A stretch of DNA of 64,000 bases from Pohlia nutans (taxonomy: Eukaryota > Streptophyta > Bryopsida > Bryales > Mniaceae): the NCBI GenBank assembly GCA_022496805.1, contig CM040092.1:379555-443554 (forward strand), in the 5' to 3' direction. The position numbers were made by a program, and so were the translations under genes. The notes under the pieces are model-generated. The model made no database searches and had not been told where the DNA came from. It saw nothing but the letters and a program-made list of their open reading frames with translations. Positions 36,007 to 49,622 of the stretch are shown one piece after another. Each line of letters starts with the position of its first letter. The first letter of the stretch is position 1.

Positions 36007-37090
36007 AGCGCTGCAGCTTCGATACTTCCGATTCCCGATCCCATGAAGAACGGTGTGTGTTTGTCAATTTGAGGTCAAGCTTGATGCTGGGACCATCTAG
36101 ACATTTTGCATAGACGTTCCATGTTCCTGCTGTGAGGCAGACCTGGGTTGTAGTTTTACAGACACATGGCCTTTGGATAAAACGTATGAAAGTTCTTCAG
36201 AGTTCAGCGTTTCAGCCATTTCAAACTCCGAAGCTCATTCATTTGAAAGGGTTTAATATGTATGCGAAATTTGCAGTGAATCGCAGTTTTACTTGTCTAT
36301 TTTGCATCTTTTTGTCTAACAGTAGCATAGGACATACTAACGAATGAAATTTTCAGAAAGTTATCACTACAGTAGTCTCGAGACTTGCAGGCAAGTCAAA
36401 CAGAACTTTGATTAGGCAATATGGGCTGACACACTGTACCACTGAATTGCGACTACAATGATTGGCTTTTAACCCTTTAACGCTTTTGTACTGTAGCTGG
36501 GTTCACTGGATTTCACTTACAGTTGAAACTCAAAAAAGCTTACAGTAAGCCGCATCTTATAATTCATGTAAGTTATGTCCTAAAACCCTAAGTATATAAA
36601 GGACATGTGAGGAAAAGATGGTTGGAATTAACTCCATAGAAATAATTCCAACCATCTTTTCCTCACTCATCCATGTTTTCCCATTTTAATGGACATATTT
36701 GCCACAGAGCCAAAGCTGTAATTCTGAAAATATGAGAACAGTATGCTAAGAATCGGAGTCCAACTGGGTTACTGAGGTTTCGGAATTTTCCAACTTGGTG
36801 CTCGACTGACCCAGATAACAGAAAAGCGAGCTGAAGCTCGTATTCACATAAAAGCGAGCTGAAGCTCATATCCAAATAAAAAGCGAGCCGAAGTAGTATC
36901 CACATAATATCACTACATAATGGGAAGAGCAGAGGACCCACGCAATTTCCTCTCAACAAGAACCACTTCCTACTCTACATGCATTAATTATTTCAACCGA
37001 CCTTTCCAAGACTGCTACAACTAATTCTCATCACCTCGACTGCCTAAACCGCTCATTGAGTGAGTTAAATGTCGTTAGATTCCATTCCAA
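36007..37090. other. Convergent intergenic region, RsmD-like / DEK
   Basis: 3' flanks of both genes. A single TTAACCCTTTAACGC terminus occurs at 36469-36483 without a visible partner. A 24-bp perfect inverted repeat is listed separately. Three copies of AAAGCGAGCTGAAGCT-like sequence lie at about 36822-36890. Confidence 0.5.
36607..36666. repeat. Perfect 24-bp inverted repeat, 12-nt loop
   Basis: Left arm 36607-36630 (GTGAGGAAAAGATGGTTGGA, then ATTA) and right arm 36643-36666 are exactly complementary, enclosing a 12-nt loop. It lies between two convergent genes. It could be a small MITE, a terminator-like hairpin or a small-RNA precursor. The arms match no other element in the window. Confidence 0.7.
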
Positions 37091-40000
37091 TCAAGACGTG
37101 ACCATGTCCTCATTGGGTTTCTCATCTTTATTTGCCTCACCGGCTGCCACCTCTTCAGGTTCATCATCTGCCATTGTAAGTTTACTGATTTCATCTCTGA
37201 TGAGTCCTTTTACATGCCCCTTCCGCTCAGTGAGACTCACTCCAAAAATTGTCTCTGCCATGACACAGACCACAAATCAATCCTCACCTCCAAGTAGAAA
37301 AGAGGAGTCACCAGTATTTGTATAGAAGTGATAAAAGCCAAGCATTCACAATATATTTCAAGTGAATAAAAACTTGCTGAAATGACGAGAAAACTTAAAT
37401 TCACTTCTTACCAAGTTGAGACACAACATCTGTGAACGTAACCTGAATGATCAACAAAAAACAGATGTCAACTCGAGTGATTTATCACTTGCCCCTAGAA
37501 TACCTGTACAGAATACTTCATAATGTTTCCATAAAGAAATAGATAGAATAAACAATAAACCACATACACTGTCACATTGAAGACATGCACTACTACAACA
37601 AATACCAAAAGCGCACACATCGGCAACAAAACCTCATCACATCCTTAACCTTGTTATTGTATCGCTTTACATCACAGCATCCATTTGATGAGGAACATAA
37701 GCGAACAATATGTGCTACCCGGTGACAGATTAATTCCCATCAATGTGACAGCATGATAAAACGCAGTTATTCCCATTGATTTGACCATAACAGGGCGATT
37801 ATCAGCATTAAACACATAATGATTCTTCCATCACTAACCTTACTGAAGTCGGCCTCTACAAGAAGCTCCCCAATCTGTGCCTGCAATTCTTCGTCTGTAG
37901 GGATCCCTTTTCTTTCCTTTGTTTTGCTTTTCTTTGCTTTTACAGAAGATTTCTTCCCCGCCTCTGCAACAATTTTGACAAACAATGAATTAACCAAATC
38001 TTACCTCAGTATGGACCAGTTGCACACACACAAACGGCTAAAATAAATAATGCCAAGGGGCAAAACTGCACATTTCCTCTAGACCCTCCTTTATTAAGAG
38101 ATATATAGATCTATAATTAGTATTAAGAGTGAAAGATTCAAGTCAGAAAAATACTAACCCTTGTCTTTGGGTGTCTTCTTTGCTGAATTTTCGAGTGACT
38201 TCTTTGGTCTTCCGGGTCCCTTTCTGGCAGGTGTAACGGAGGTCTCCTTTATAGGGGTGTCTTCGCTTGACTTCTTCTTTGAATAGAATCTATCAGTAGA
38301 CTTTGATGGCGTCTTCAGAGTGGCATCAGGAGCCTCAACCTTGGCTTTCTTCCTTGGAGGCGTAGATTCTTCCTTATCTTCGTGGTCTTCCTCCTCCTCA
38401 ACCTCATTCTCCTCTGTATCTTGCTGAATTTTTTTTTAAAAAGAAAAAGAAAAAAGGAAAATCATAAGTTGACTTCAAATTATAAAATATAGCAAGATAT
38501 AGCAAGAAATAACTTCAAATTCATCATAGAAAGATATGATTAAAATTGCCCCAAGCCCAACATGCTTGAAAACGAATTGCCAACCTGTTTGCAAGCACGT
38601 GATCTAGCGATTTCAATTGAAAATTATGTATCGTCAAAGTAGAACATTAATCATTAACGTAAACGACATAGAAAATAACCTTCATGGCTGTGCTAGAATT
38701 ACTTGCTTGCTTCTTCTCCTCTACCATAGACTCTTCTTCATGGTCGGACTCATCCTTGAAAGTCAGACGCTTCTGCTCGATCTCTTCCACTGGAGATTCG
38801 CTGTCACTGACCTTCTCTGACCCCTCACTGCCATCATCTTCAGTAGCATTCTTCCTTGCCCTCTTTTTAGAAGAAGTTTTCTCTTCACCTTTTCGAATCT
38901 AAATTTGATGAACCAAAATTCCATCCCAAAAAACTGGTAAGACTTCCACAGTTCCAGCATTAAAAACAATGAATAAAGACTATGTCATAAGCTACCTCGG
39001 ATCTTCATGAGCTTCCACCCATGCATATCGTCCTTCATATCAACCTTAAAAGCAAAAGCATCGGCCTGTATTATGAGCTAGGGAAATAAAACTAACCTTG
39101 GGTCTACCTGGTCCTTTTGCGGATGATGATCTCTTCCCTGCACTTTTCTTCTCCTATTTCAAGATCCCTTGTCAAGGTTAGTAGCAATATAAGAAACTGA
39201 AAAACTTACGAATCTTATACACACACCAGTGACGAATCTTGTCAATATAGTAAATCAAGTCTGCAATTAAATACTTCATTACAATGTATTATCCAGGCAT
39301 CATCAGTCAGGAAAACGTTCACTGATGCGAGTGGAATTTCTCCTGTTCAAAAAGCAACAATACACTGCCATAGATAATCTAGTACAAATATCATATTTGA
39401 AATGGTTCCATTGTTTAAGAGAGTCAACTGTTAAAACATGCAATTGCAAGTACTCTTACCTGCTCCTTTACTTCTAACAATCTATCGGTGGTTTTATGAG
39501 GTTTCTCAAGAAACTCCAGCACTTTCGCAACAAGATCCTCCTGCATTTAAAATATTTTGAGACCAGGATTAGACATCAGGAACCTCTGACTTACAAGAAT
39601 AGTGAGCACAGAAGAAACTTAAAATTTGCCACAGATTATTTGTCCCAAATTTGTGTCCTCCCATGAAATTCCCTTAATTTCTTGTTTGGAACTTTCTAAG
39701 CATGCAGCTGGACAAAAAAATTGGACAGAATTCACATCTCAGATTTTCGTTGTGTGATCATTATACCCAAAACTACGCTGAAAAGCCTCTGAGAATCGAG
39801 AAGCATGTAACTCTACATTCAAAGAAGACATGATACCTTCTTGAGAGTTCGGGATACATGCACATCCAATAAATCCAAAAATTGCAGCAAACTCTCCTTG
39901 GTATATCGCTCCAGCTTCTCTTGAACTTTTACTCTCTCTTTTTCCTGCTCCATACATGTAACGATGCATTAACAAGGGAGCCAAAAGCCAGAAATATTGC

Positions 40001-42353
40001 TGATAATGCACAACACTATCTAGAGCTGATAATGAAAGCGCTACATTATCATAAGTGCAATTATGTGAGGCTTCTGACTACTGGTACAAGAATACCTCAT
40101 TTTCAACCCAGACATATCCAGAAAACTGCAGAATGTTCTGCTTCAAAACCATAGCCTGCAAAAACACATTTCGCTTCTGTAAAAAGATGGCAGTATTGGA
40201 AGAGTTGTCGAACAGGCTAGAAAAGGTCATGCACCAAAAGTGACCCTGGCTAGATATGGTTTGGCAGACACAAGACAAACATAAATTACCTCCACACTAC
40301 AAGATAATATAATCATTTCAATGTAAATGACTTCATATGCTATGTAGAGAAGAATTCCAAAAAGACCTCGCACAGAGTATGTAATTGTGCTAAATACAAA
40401 TACAAGTAGCTGAAGGAAGACTTAGGTGCCTTAATTCTCATATTGCAAGGACTCCAGCAATACAAACTGAAACACCTAAAAGTAACAAAAACAAAGCAAC
40501 GCAACTTAATATCCTCCACTTCTTGGGTACTTCAAATAGGCACACATACGTAATAAAATATGCCAAAGATACAGAAAAAACATCCCCAGGCCACTTCTCA
40601 CAAAATTCCTACCCGCACCTTTCCTCGCTTGTTGAACAGAACTGAATGCAGTTGACTCAATGTCTCGTCATGCCTGGATCTCTTGCTGAGCTTGTACACA
40701 ACTGCAAAGGCCACATAAAAAAGGTTTTAATCATAACAAAACTTAACCAAAAAAAAACTCATTTTGCATTTTCAAATTATTTTTGAGATTACATTCTAGT
40801 AGGATTATCTTCCATAAATCTGTGAAAGCAATGTTCGATTCGACCATATAGATGTGACATTTGTATTTAAAAGCTACAACTCTATTTGTATGTCAACGGA
40901 AAATTATTGTTCTACCGTACATTTCTTCATAAATACTCTGCTCTCCTAGACACTCCTAAAAATAATACAATCTTAAAAATCCCAACCCAAAACAACACTC
41001 AAGACAGTGAAGAATGAATTCTGTGCAAACAGAAGAAAAATCCAACTTACTATTTGGTATATCCTTGAATGGCGTTCCATCACCCTGAAAAAGAAGGTGA
41101 CAAAAGACAGCAGTGAGAATCATCACAAGTTCTAGCCTTGAAAGTAAGAACCAAACATATTGATGAATCAAAAATGCAACCCGACATTCAAAACCCCAAC
41201 AGGTAGGTGCCACAAAGCAGGGCCGCGTGAAGATATTCAATAGTAGAAGAACCAAGGATACCAAGAACACAGAACACCAACTTCTCTCCTATTAGCATTA
41301 CAAAAAGAAGGATTTTCGCTAGTATTTGCATCAATAGTAGAACAACAAAACACAGGATTAATAACAGGTTTCCAACTCATCTGAACAGCACCTTCAGAAA
41401 CCATAGCACCACCCAAAAACTTCAATGAAGGGACTGCCAATAATGCTCCAACCAAACAAGTAGCAAGACATGCAAAATCTCGTTCTGTGATGCATCAGCA
41501 GGAATATAAAGATGACTTCGTTACAACATACTAACAAGGCCTGCACCTAAAACGGAAAGAAATGCAGAAACAGTCCAACATCGCCACTACCGACATACCT
41601 GTTTTATCTGCAATTCTTTGGATTTGTCCTTCTCGGCTGATGCGGTAAACCGGTCAATGGACTTGCGTTCGCGCGTGGGCCTGTCAGCTACAAAAGCCGC
41701 AGCCACTTCCTTCTTTTCGCCTCTCTTTCGAGCACGTTTAACTGCCTTAGGCTCCTCCTCTACATCACCTTGGTCTGTGGACTTCTTCTTCTTCGGATTT
41801 CCAGGTCGCTCTACATCAACTGGAAGTTCAATTAATTGAAACTTGCAGTACAATAACTTTGGAGTACAATAACTTTGGCTTCTTGAGATATACAAGAAAC
41901 TTGTTGCTCTCTAAACAATACATCTCAAACTTGGAAGGTCACAAAAAGTAATCATTTTTCACATGTATTACATGAATAGAAGGGCTCACCGTCTGTGGAC
42001 TTGTTCTTCTTCGGTCTTCCAGGTCGCTTTTTCTCCTCTTGTTCTCCTTCTTCTTCTTTACCATCAACTTCTTCTTCACCATCAACCTCTCCCTCTCCCT
42101 CTTCCACGTCATTGGCAGTAGCATCATCATCCTGCTTTTCAGCGGCATCTTCAGCCTTTTCACTTTCCTCAATAACTTCCCCCGCCTCCTCCTTACTATC
42201 ACTACCTGTCTTCTCGTCCACCTTCGCCACTACTTCCTCGTCTACACCGCCGGTATCCTCCTCGTCGTTGTCAATATGCTCGTTTCCCGGGGGGTCCGTG
42301 GCGTCGACCACCGCGGTGGTCGCAACAGGCTCGTGCATTTCGACGTCGGACAT
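37091..42353 (-). CDS. DEK: DEK domain-containing chromatin protein
   Basis: A nuclear DNA- and histone-binding architectural protein. Thirteen exons in transcript order: 42353-41990, 41819-41599, 41084-41051, 40701-40619, 40155-40096, 39944-39837, 39540-39460, 39153-39097, 38898-38680, 38423-38159, 37963-37839, 37442-37412 and 37254-37091. All phases agree, giving 603 residues. The N-terminus is acidic, with AT-hook-like RPGRPKKNK (about residue 110). Then come RERKSIDRF, the DEK/SAP core (IVYKLSKRSRHDETLSQLHS, FNKRGK, LLQFLDLLDVHV, DLVAKVLEFLEKP), two more AT hooks (KGPGRPK), acidic/lysine-rich spacers and the C-terminal DEK_C domain (PTDEELQAQIGELLVEADF; FTDVVSQL; SLTERKGHVKGLI). Exons of 34 and 31 nt are present. 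The gene is intact. Confidence 0.93.
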
Positions 42354-44455
42354 TATTCACAAAAAACCGAAACAAAATAAAAACCTCCAAAACCCTTGCC
42401 GCTTGTAGTTACTCGAGGAGTTATTACTCGAGACTCCCCATGCCAAACTCTGATTGTAACAATAATAATAAAAACTCCGACTACTGCAACAACAACAACC
42501 AGCATTCCACGCACTTAGGGTTTTCCAATCACTAGAAAAACCCTGGCATCCAGAAACTAGTGAGCACACTCCACTTTCTATTTAGGAAAAAATAAAAACA
42601 CTCACTCATGCAGCCAATGTGATTTAGAACTAGGCGCCAAAAACTAATGAATACTACCACACGTCGGTTGCATGCCAAAGTAACGTCGGAGAGGGGAAAG
42701 AGCGCGAAAATAAAAATAAAAGTAACAACATTGCTTATTTGCTTATCAAAAAAATTCTAAAGAGCTACAAACAGTGGAAGTTACATTGCCGTCGTCGCCT
42801 TACCTTGTTTGATGATGCGGAAACCAAACAATGAACGAAACATCCAAATTCAAAATGCACGAATGAAGAAAACCTAGGAGAAACTAATGCATCCGTTTGT
42901 GAAGTGAATAATAAGTACCAGAAAGGCAAAGCAAAGCAAGGGCACCTGAGATGCTGCGATTGATACCGTCGGTGGTGTGCCGCAAATAAGAATTTTCCTG
43001 CGCTTGAACGAAAATTGAAATGCGCGAGAAAACGGACGCGGCCTGAAGCTCTCTTCCTCTGACAGAGTACTCTGGAGCTCCGGCCTTGTTCCTTTGGGCG
43101 GGCAGCGGGCACCACCGCCCTTCGCGCATCGGGATCCGGGCAGTGGGCAGGACATGGGTGGGGCTCTGAATCAGTATCGTAACTTACTGGTAAGTTTTGG
43201 GGTCATAGTCAATACCGTACCCGGCCGTCAGGGTAATTCGGTACTGTGACTCGGTAAAAAAGAAGCCCAAATTTTAAAGTAAGTTACGGTAAAATATTAA
43301 TCGGTAAATTCATCGGTAATTTTTTTTAATATTCCAGCGCAATAACAAAGTAAGTTTCCAGTTAAAGAGAAGCTCAAATTTTTAAGAAATGTATTTATTA
43401 TGGTGAAAAAGAGAATTTTATGGAATATTTGTATCATTCGACAAAATAAATTTCGCTTGCCAACTTTAACGACTGGGTACAGTGATCACAATGTTTACAT
43501 GGCATAATAGAGTAGTTGAGGAAGACACCCTTTTGGAACTGGATCTAACAAGCATCTTCTAGCATTGGTAGCTGGTGATGGGGAGCTATGAGGTGATGGT
43601 GAGCTATGGGGCCATAGCCTAACACATGGCGACATTGAGCATCGTTGGAAAGAAGAAAGGCTAGACAATGACCTTAAATATATGTAACCTTCCAATTATG
43701 GAAAAGGGTGAAAACATAGAGTGCTCTATTATGCTATGTAAGAGTGGGAAGATTATAAGCAAACCTCCATTATGTCAATTTAGGAAAAACCTTTTACATC
43801 TATCCATTCAAATACTCATATTATCCAAAATATCACCAAAGTATCAATCTTTATAAGTAGAAGGAGTTCTTGTTATTTATGTATCTAGTTAAAAGTGTGC
43901 TATGACACTAATAATCAAAATGGGACAATTTTTCTTTTATTTCTTATGTTTGTCACCTCATAGTCCTTTTATTAACTCTTTGTGTGTCTATTAGATGACA
44001 TGTATTCCCCTTGCCCTATGAGGGACCCAAAATTGATTGTTACGGATTGGGAATTTCATCTTGTAAAGATGTAGTTTTGGTACTACAATGCGCCTTATTT
44101 GTGACATAATTTCTGATGTGATGCATTTGAAAGAAGATGGGACTTTTAAAAACAATAATCACGTGTCATGCATTAAAACACAAAATCATAGCAAGTGGAA
44201 TCATAATTTTTAGGACAATGTATGTAAGTTTTATAAATTTTGGAAAGATGTTGCAAGAAATTCCAAAAGCGACATTAGGACCCACAATATTAGACAAAAA
44301 GGCAATGCAAGGTTATCATTCCCTTTATTAATAAGTATCATAAGTACACATAATTAAAGGACATGCCAAGTCCCTCGGGCTAGTAATGAATAATTGGTTT
44401 TATGATTTTTTCATGCATCATTTGTGACAAGGATAGTATGTACCTACAAATACAC
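42354..44455. other. DEK 5' flank and intergenic region
   Basis: 42354-42570 is the probable DEK 5' UTR and promoter. 42760-43160 is GC-richer with overlapping short minus-strand frames, possibly an upstream non-coding exon, not called. 43160-43360 has repeated GGTAAGTT / AAGTTACGGTAAA words. Beyond that it is AT-rich with no gene. Confidence 0.4.
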
Positions 44456-45008
44456 TTAACCGTTTAACACGCATGCGTTCATTTAATGAACGATGAACAA
44501 ATTGTAAACCTTCTTTTGACTACATCCTGTATAGTTTTTCATTCATCCAAAATTTCCTTGGTTTTTGTGCTAGTTAACTACCATTTTTACAACATGGATC
44601 TTCAAAATAAGATATTGTGATTTTTTTTAAATAACAAAAGTGGTTTATGTCAAGTTCATTCTTAGTTCAAAAAGTGAGACCTTAACAATGATTTTCCAAA
44701 ATAAGTAGAATCAAATAATGGAAATTATACCATCTCAATATCTCATAGTGCATATTATTCCAAATTTGTTATAATTTTTTTAATAAAAAATTGTTAATTT
44801 GGGATTTTTAAAGAGAATTTCAAAAGAAAACCTTGCAATGTTAATTTAAAACTATTAATAAAATGTATGATATTTCCAACCATAAAAATGTGATATACAC
44901 ATCGAGCTTTAGAACATTTCTTTAGATATCAGCTCCATTTTTGTGATTCATTAAGCATTCATAACACATCTTTGAAATTGGTGGTGGATTTGGACGTTAA
45001 AGGGTTAA
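44456..45008. mobile_element. TTAA-flanked MITE
   Basis: TTAACCGTTTAACACG at the left and TTTGGACGTTAAAGGGTTAA at the right. Internal sequence (GTGCTAGTTAACTACCATTT, CTTCAAAATAAGATAT) places it in the family of the 5653-6182 element, more diverged. Confidence 0.7.
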
Positions 45009-45063
45009 AATCCCAATCTAAACTTGAATTCATGCATCAGCACTTGAATTACCAAATCAATAC

Positions 45064-45614
45064 TTAACCCTTAAGCGTCCACACTATAGTTGCCCTGTCA
45101 AACCTCATTAATTCCTCATATTTTAAAAAATATTATCTTTTCTAACATTTTTTCATATAATTTATTTTAAAACCAATTTACCCTGATATTTTCATAATCA
45201 TGTAAATAAAGATGAATTTTATAAGATTTTTCAAAGTTTTTTTCTTGTAAAAATCATAGTAATTACCAAAATGCTTAAAATAGTATGATTTTTTAGGAAA
45301 AGTGTAAATAATAGTGATGAACAACAAGATATATGTGGGCTACTTCTTGAGCTCACCTAAAAAGAAATTCGATAGAAAAACGTTTTCTACAGTGTATATT
45401 GGAATTTGAGGGTTTTGAGCTTTAAAGTGTTGTAAAAGACGCAATTTTAACAATTTTGGAGAATGGTAAATTGGACTAGAAAGTAGAAGATAGCCCCTAC
45501 ACTTTCTTAGTTTGAACCATTTTCATTTGAAATTAAAAACTAAATGAAAATCAATGTTTGACTAAAAAATGACCAAAGATGGCCCACGGGGCTCCTTGCA
45601 CACTTAAGGGTTAA
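45064..45614. mobile_element. TTAA-flanked MITE
   Basis: TTAACCCTTAAGCGTCC at the left and GCACACTTAAGGGTTAA at the right. It is the same size class as its left neighbour but different inside. No ORF. Confidence 0.65.
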
Positions 45615-45863
45615 ATTCCTCAATCAATGCTTGAATTCCCACACTGATTATTCACACTTGCAATTTCCAAGTTCATAGTTATTCCATGTCTTTTAGCAAT
45701 GCTGAATGACAACCTCCAGTTACAAGAGCTGTAAAATGAGAGGGCATGGATGTACATTGAAATCGAATGATTCATTCAAATATTTAACATTATTGATAGT
45801 AGATTTCAGAAATGTACAGGAATTAGTAGATTTAAACACTGAAAGATCTATGAAGGAGATTGG

Positions 45864-46065
45864 TTAACCCTTTAGCTCGCCTGGACAGATTGTGAACGAT
45901 TTTCTGAACGATGATCCGTCACATTTTTCATCCATCCAAATTCCTCTTGGTTCTTGTGCTAGTTGACTACCATTTGTAAAGTACGGTTCATCTTCAAAAT
46001 AAGATATTGTAATATTTTCTAAAACAACAGAACTGGATTATGTCAAGTTTCATTCTTAGTTCATA
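45864..46065. mobile_element. Truncated TTAA MITE, left end only
   Basis: It begins TTAACCCTTTAGCTCGCC and continues with the family words GTGCTAGTTGACTACCATTT and CTTCAAAATAAGATATTG, then is lost at about 46065, where a different repeat begins. No right terminus was found. Confidence 0.6.
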
Positions 46066-46069
46066 GTCG

Positions 46070-46425
46070 CACATGCATGCACACTCCCCGCTACGATTCC
46101 GCTACCAAAATGGTCGTATCAGAGTTATTCCAACACATACTATTTTATGATGCATGGTGGTGCACGTATGCTCCCCACGACGGTTTCGTCCCTTGAACGG
46201 TCTTGTCGAAGTGATCATGCACCAGGCCTGCCTAGTTTATTGTATAAGTACAGTGACACAAATATATACACACATTTTGCATGACGGTTTCCCCAATAGA
46301 ATAGTCGTGTTGAATGCCAATCTGGTCTAAGTATTATATAACGTACAATGGTGCACGCACATTCACCATGACAATTTTGTTGCCAAAACAATCACGTTTT
46401 GTTGGACACCAACATATGCCAACGG
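46070..46425. repeat. Degenerate array with about 90-nt period
   Basis: The words GTGCACGYAYRTTCCCCACGA, GGTTTYGTC and GGTCGTGTTG recur about four times (near 46075, 46162, 46268 and 46352) with strong divergence. This is an old tandem array that cuts off the MITE to its left. Confidence 0.5.
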
Positions 46426-47207
46426 CTATTATTGATTATAGCACACTTGTTTTACACTCAAATTATTGTAGTAGACTATTAAATTGAATAATTATTTCAT
46501 TTTCGAAATTTAAATTTGACACTTGCTATTTTGGAGAGATTTCTTTACCATTTTTCACAAAAATTCATAAAAAGTATTCCTAAAAAACTTAGGCAATTCA
46601 AATGGTAATTCAAATTTTGCTCAATTTGGAAAAACAACTACACCCATTATAGTATTTAGTTTGAGCCACACTAACTATTTACTTAAGGCTATAATTTTTT
46701 ATGCTATGCAATTTTTTTACTACGATTAGAGATTTTGGTACAACACATGTAGGAGAACATCCATAAACATACTTGGTAAAAGTATTCATTTTACGTAAAT
46801 AAAAATATAGTAATTATAAAACAATTAGTGCATCTCGGACTAAAAACTATAATGGGTGTACCGGTATAGATATAAAGAGGGAAAGTCAATAAGCTCAAGT
46901 ACAGGTGTTCTTTTCCACATTGATTTGGAGGTTCCTTTGTGCGAAGCCTAAAAATAAGCATTTTAGGTTGAAAATTAGGTGTGCAGTGTAGGAAAATAGA
47001 GTAGGGTAATCTTGTCAGCCAGAGGGTTTTGAAATGATCCAAAATCATTCATAAACATTGAATATAGAGCATAATGGAAAATGATAAACAACATTAGATA
47101 GCGATGAAAAATGTGCAAGAATTGGCATTGGACTACATTTGTTTATATAATTAGTTTTATGTATTAAAATATAATGATGTACATAAATATTTTATATAAT
47201 CAAGTAT
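46426..47207. other. Intergenic, AT-rich
   Basis: No gene, repeat or motif could be supported. Confidence 0.4.
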
Positions 47208-47785
47208 ATAACCCTGAAACGTCCTCACCCCTCTCCATATTCGGCGGTTTTGCAAAGATGCATTATAAATGCAATTAAGAGGGATATTTTGAACTTGACG
47301 TATGAACAAAAGTTGTACACATAATGAATTTAGATTCTATCCATACGATTAGAATTGCGATTGATATCACCAATATTTTCCTATAAAAATTTTAATTTTG
47401 AATTGTAATTTCTTTTGAAATTTGATTTTGTACAAGACATTAACAATCTGTGAATGAATTTTGTTGTGATGGTTTGCAATGTAATACTCTACATGTAATG
47501 ATTTTTGCAGAGTTTTTGGTTGCTTAATTTAATGAGATAAATTTTTCAAGAGCACTTCTAGACTAAAATCTTCAAATTTTTTGGCAAATCACTACAACAT
47601 GAAATGAGTCATAAAAATTTCACAAATCAACCCCTTTCTAATCGGATCACATATGCATGAAGCTAACTTCCCATAAACTCTATAGTAAAAAATCTACATT
47701 GCAAAAAGTCCATGACGGATGTGAAAACATAGATGAAATCTGCACATCGTCCAAAAGATGGACGCTTTAGTAGTTAGGGGGTTAG
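47208..47785. mobile_element. TTAA-type MITE, old copy
   Basis: Left end AACCCTGAAACGTCCTCACCC, right end GGACGCTTTAGTAGTTAGGGGGTTAG. Both TTAA sites are mutated. It is an inverted relative of 58747-59329, sharing CCTCACCCCTCTCCA and AATTAAGAGGGATATTT. Confidence 0.6.
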
Positions 47786-49622
47786 ATGTGTTGATGTAGT
47801 GAAATACAATAGCAATGGCTTACTTCTACACAAAAATACATGGCCGCAATAAGACTTTATATTGTTTAAAGGTTATAAATTTGATTATTTAGATTTGTCA
47901 CTATAATAGAGAATTATTTTACAATTGGCATAGAATATTATATGAAGTAACTTTTCAACAATATTAACTTATGTCAGGAGAGTCACACATGGGGTTGCGT
48001 TGAAATTTTTAAGTGTTATTGGGTTGAAAATAGTTTCAACTTGGGGTCGTACAAAAAGAGTTATTTCAACCATAGAAAACAAATTCAATTGCCTATGATC
48101 TCGCTTTGAAAAAATTCTCAAGTGTGATCTTCCTTCTTGATTGGATATTTATACTATTGGTCACACATGAGGAGTTATTTTAACCGTAGAAAAAGTTACG
48201 ATCGTAATCATTCTTTGAGAAAAATTCGCACCTATAATCTAGCTTCTTGATTAGAAATGTATACAATTACATTCAATGGTACCTTCTTCAGCTGTTCAAC
48301 TCAATCTAATTCCAACCCAACCAACCCGACTCCTATATAACTTGTGTTTGAGTTTGGTTGAAAACACTTAATCAAATTGAAAAACTCAACCTAAACTCAT
48401 ACTCCCTCTGTCCCACTAAAAAGTTGTGATTCCATGAAAACTTTGGGATGAAGCCCCCACGTTGCGTGAGAGGACAATTGGCGCAACAAAATGAAAGCTC
48501 TTCGCACCATGAAACTACCCTTGAAATTTCTAGGGTTATTGTTGCCTGCAACCCTTAAATACTTTGCGCTGAAGATTGTCATTTCATAGTCATCTTAGAT
48601 TGCCACAAGTAGCATTCAAAAAAATGATTCAAATGTATTTGGGTTTGAGTATGATAGGAGACTTGGTTTTAGTACCTAGTCACAAATTTGTGATGCATGA
48701 TTGAGAGTATATGAGATGGTGCATGAAATCAAAGATTGTCAATTATGTAGGTTGAAATAAGTTTGTAAATCTGCGATTCCATGCTTTTGTTTTTATTTCA
48801 TTCTTAAAATATCTTATCCATAATTTATTCAATTTATAGCGACAAAATTAAATTCAAAATCCATTACTTCCACGCGGTAGGTCCAAAAGCTACAAAATGA
48901 ACCCTTCTGGTCAAGAACTTTCTGACAATACAAAAAATGGCAAATGACCTCACCATTTAGGAGATCTCAACGTAACATAGAAACAAAAAAATAAACAACC
49001 TTCCTCAACGCCTAAACGTCTGAAAATGCCTTTGTGACAAGTAGAATACGGTGTATTTTTTTGTATTTGGAATGGATCCACACCTTTAATGGATTTGAGT
49101 TCAAGAGAGAAGTTGGAATTTAAATCAACGCGGTTCTAGTGAGTTACCGGTATTGAGATTCCAATTTAGAGCTTCTTGAATGTTGGTAGCAAATGCCAAT
49201 TATACGGCAACGTATCTACTATTCCCATAGGATGTTTAGGGATTAATCCTAAAAGGACCAACCAAGCCCCATGGGCTTGGTTTCTAGTTTTCAAACCACT
49301 TTGACCATAAATTGCTAATAATGAAAAATTGTTTTTTATGAATTTCTTTTTCAAACATCATTCATGAAAAAAACAGTATGTACCTACATTTTTAGAATGT
49401 AAATTATACTACTTATATATTTTGAGGTTAAAATTCAAAACACTCATTTCTTTCTAAATTAGGAAATGTACTTTAAGGGCTAACCTCTAAAGGACTGGGA
49501 CTGTTTTGCTCAAAAAACACTTCAATGTTGTTGTTTCTTATTCCTTCCTCACAATATTTATTAAACTGATTAATTAATTAGCTTATTTATTTATTCAAAA
49601 CCCAACCATAGAAACTTGTCCA
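47786..49622. other. Intergenic with small repeats
   Basis: 48052-48265 holds two diverged copies of a unit of about 115 bp (GAGTTATTTYAACCRTAGAAAA ... CTTCTTGATTRGA). A Stowaway-like terminus (TACTCCCTCTGTCCCACTAA) starts at 48399 with no partner found. Single ends of TTAA-type elements occur near 49234 (AATCCTAAAAGGACCAACC) and 49471. No gene. Confidence 0.45.

Noticed and set aside
41952..42408. Plus-strand ORFs opposite DEK exon 1
   Set aside because: They are Ser/Phe-rich mirror images of the Glu/Lys-rich DEK coding strand, open only because of that composition.
42765..43155. Minus-strand gene upstream of DEK
   Set aside because: Three overlapping frames are open, no homology is recognisable and no partner exons were found. 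More likely a GC-rich upstream region.
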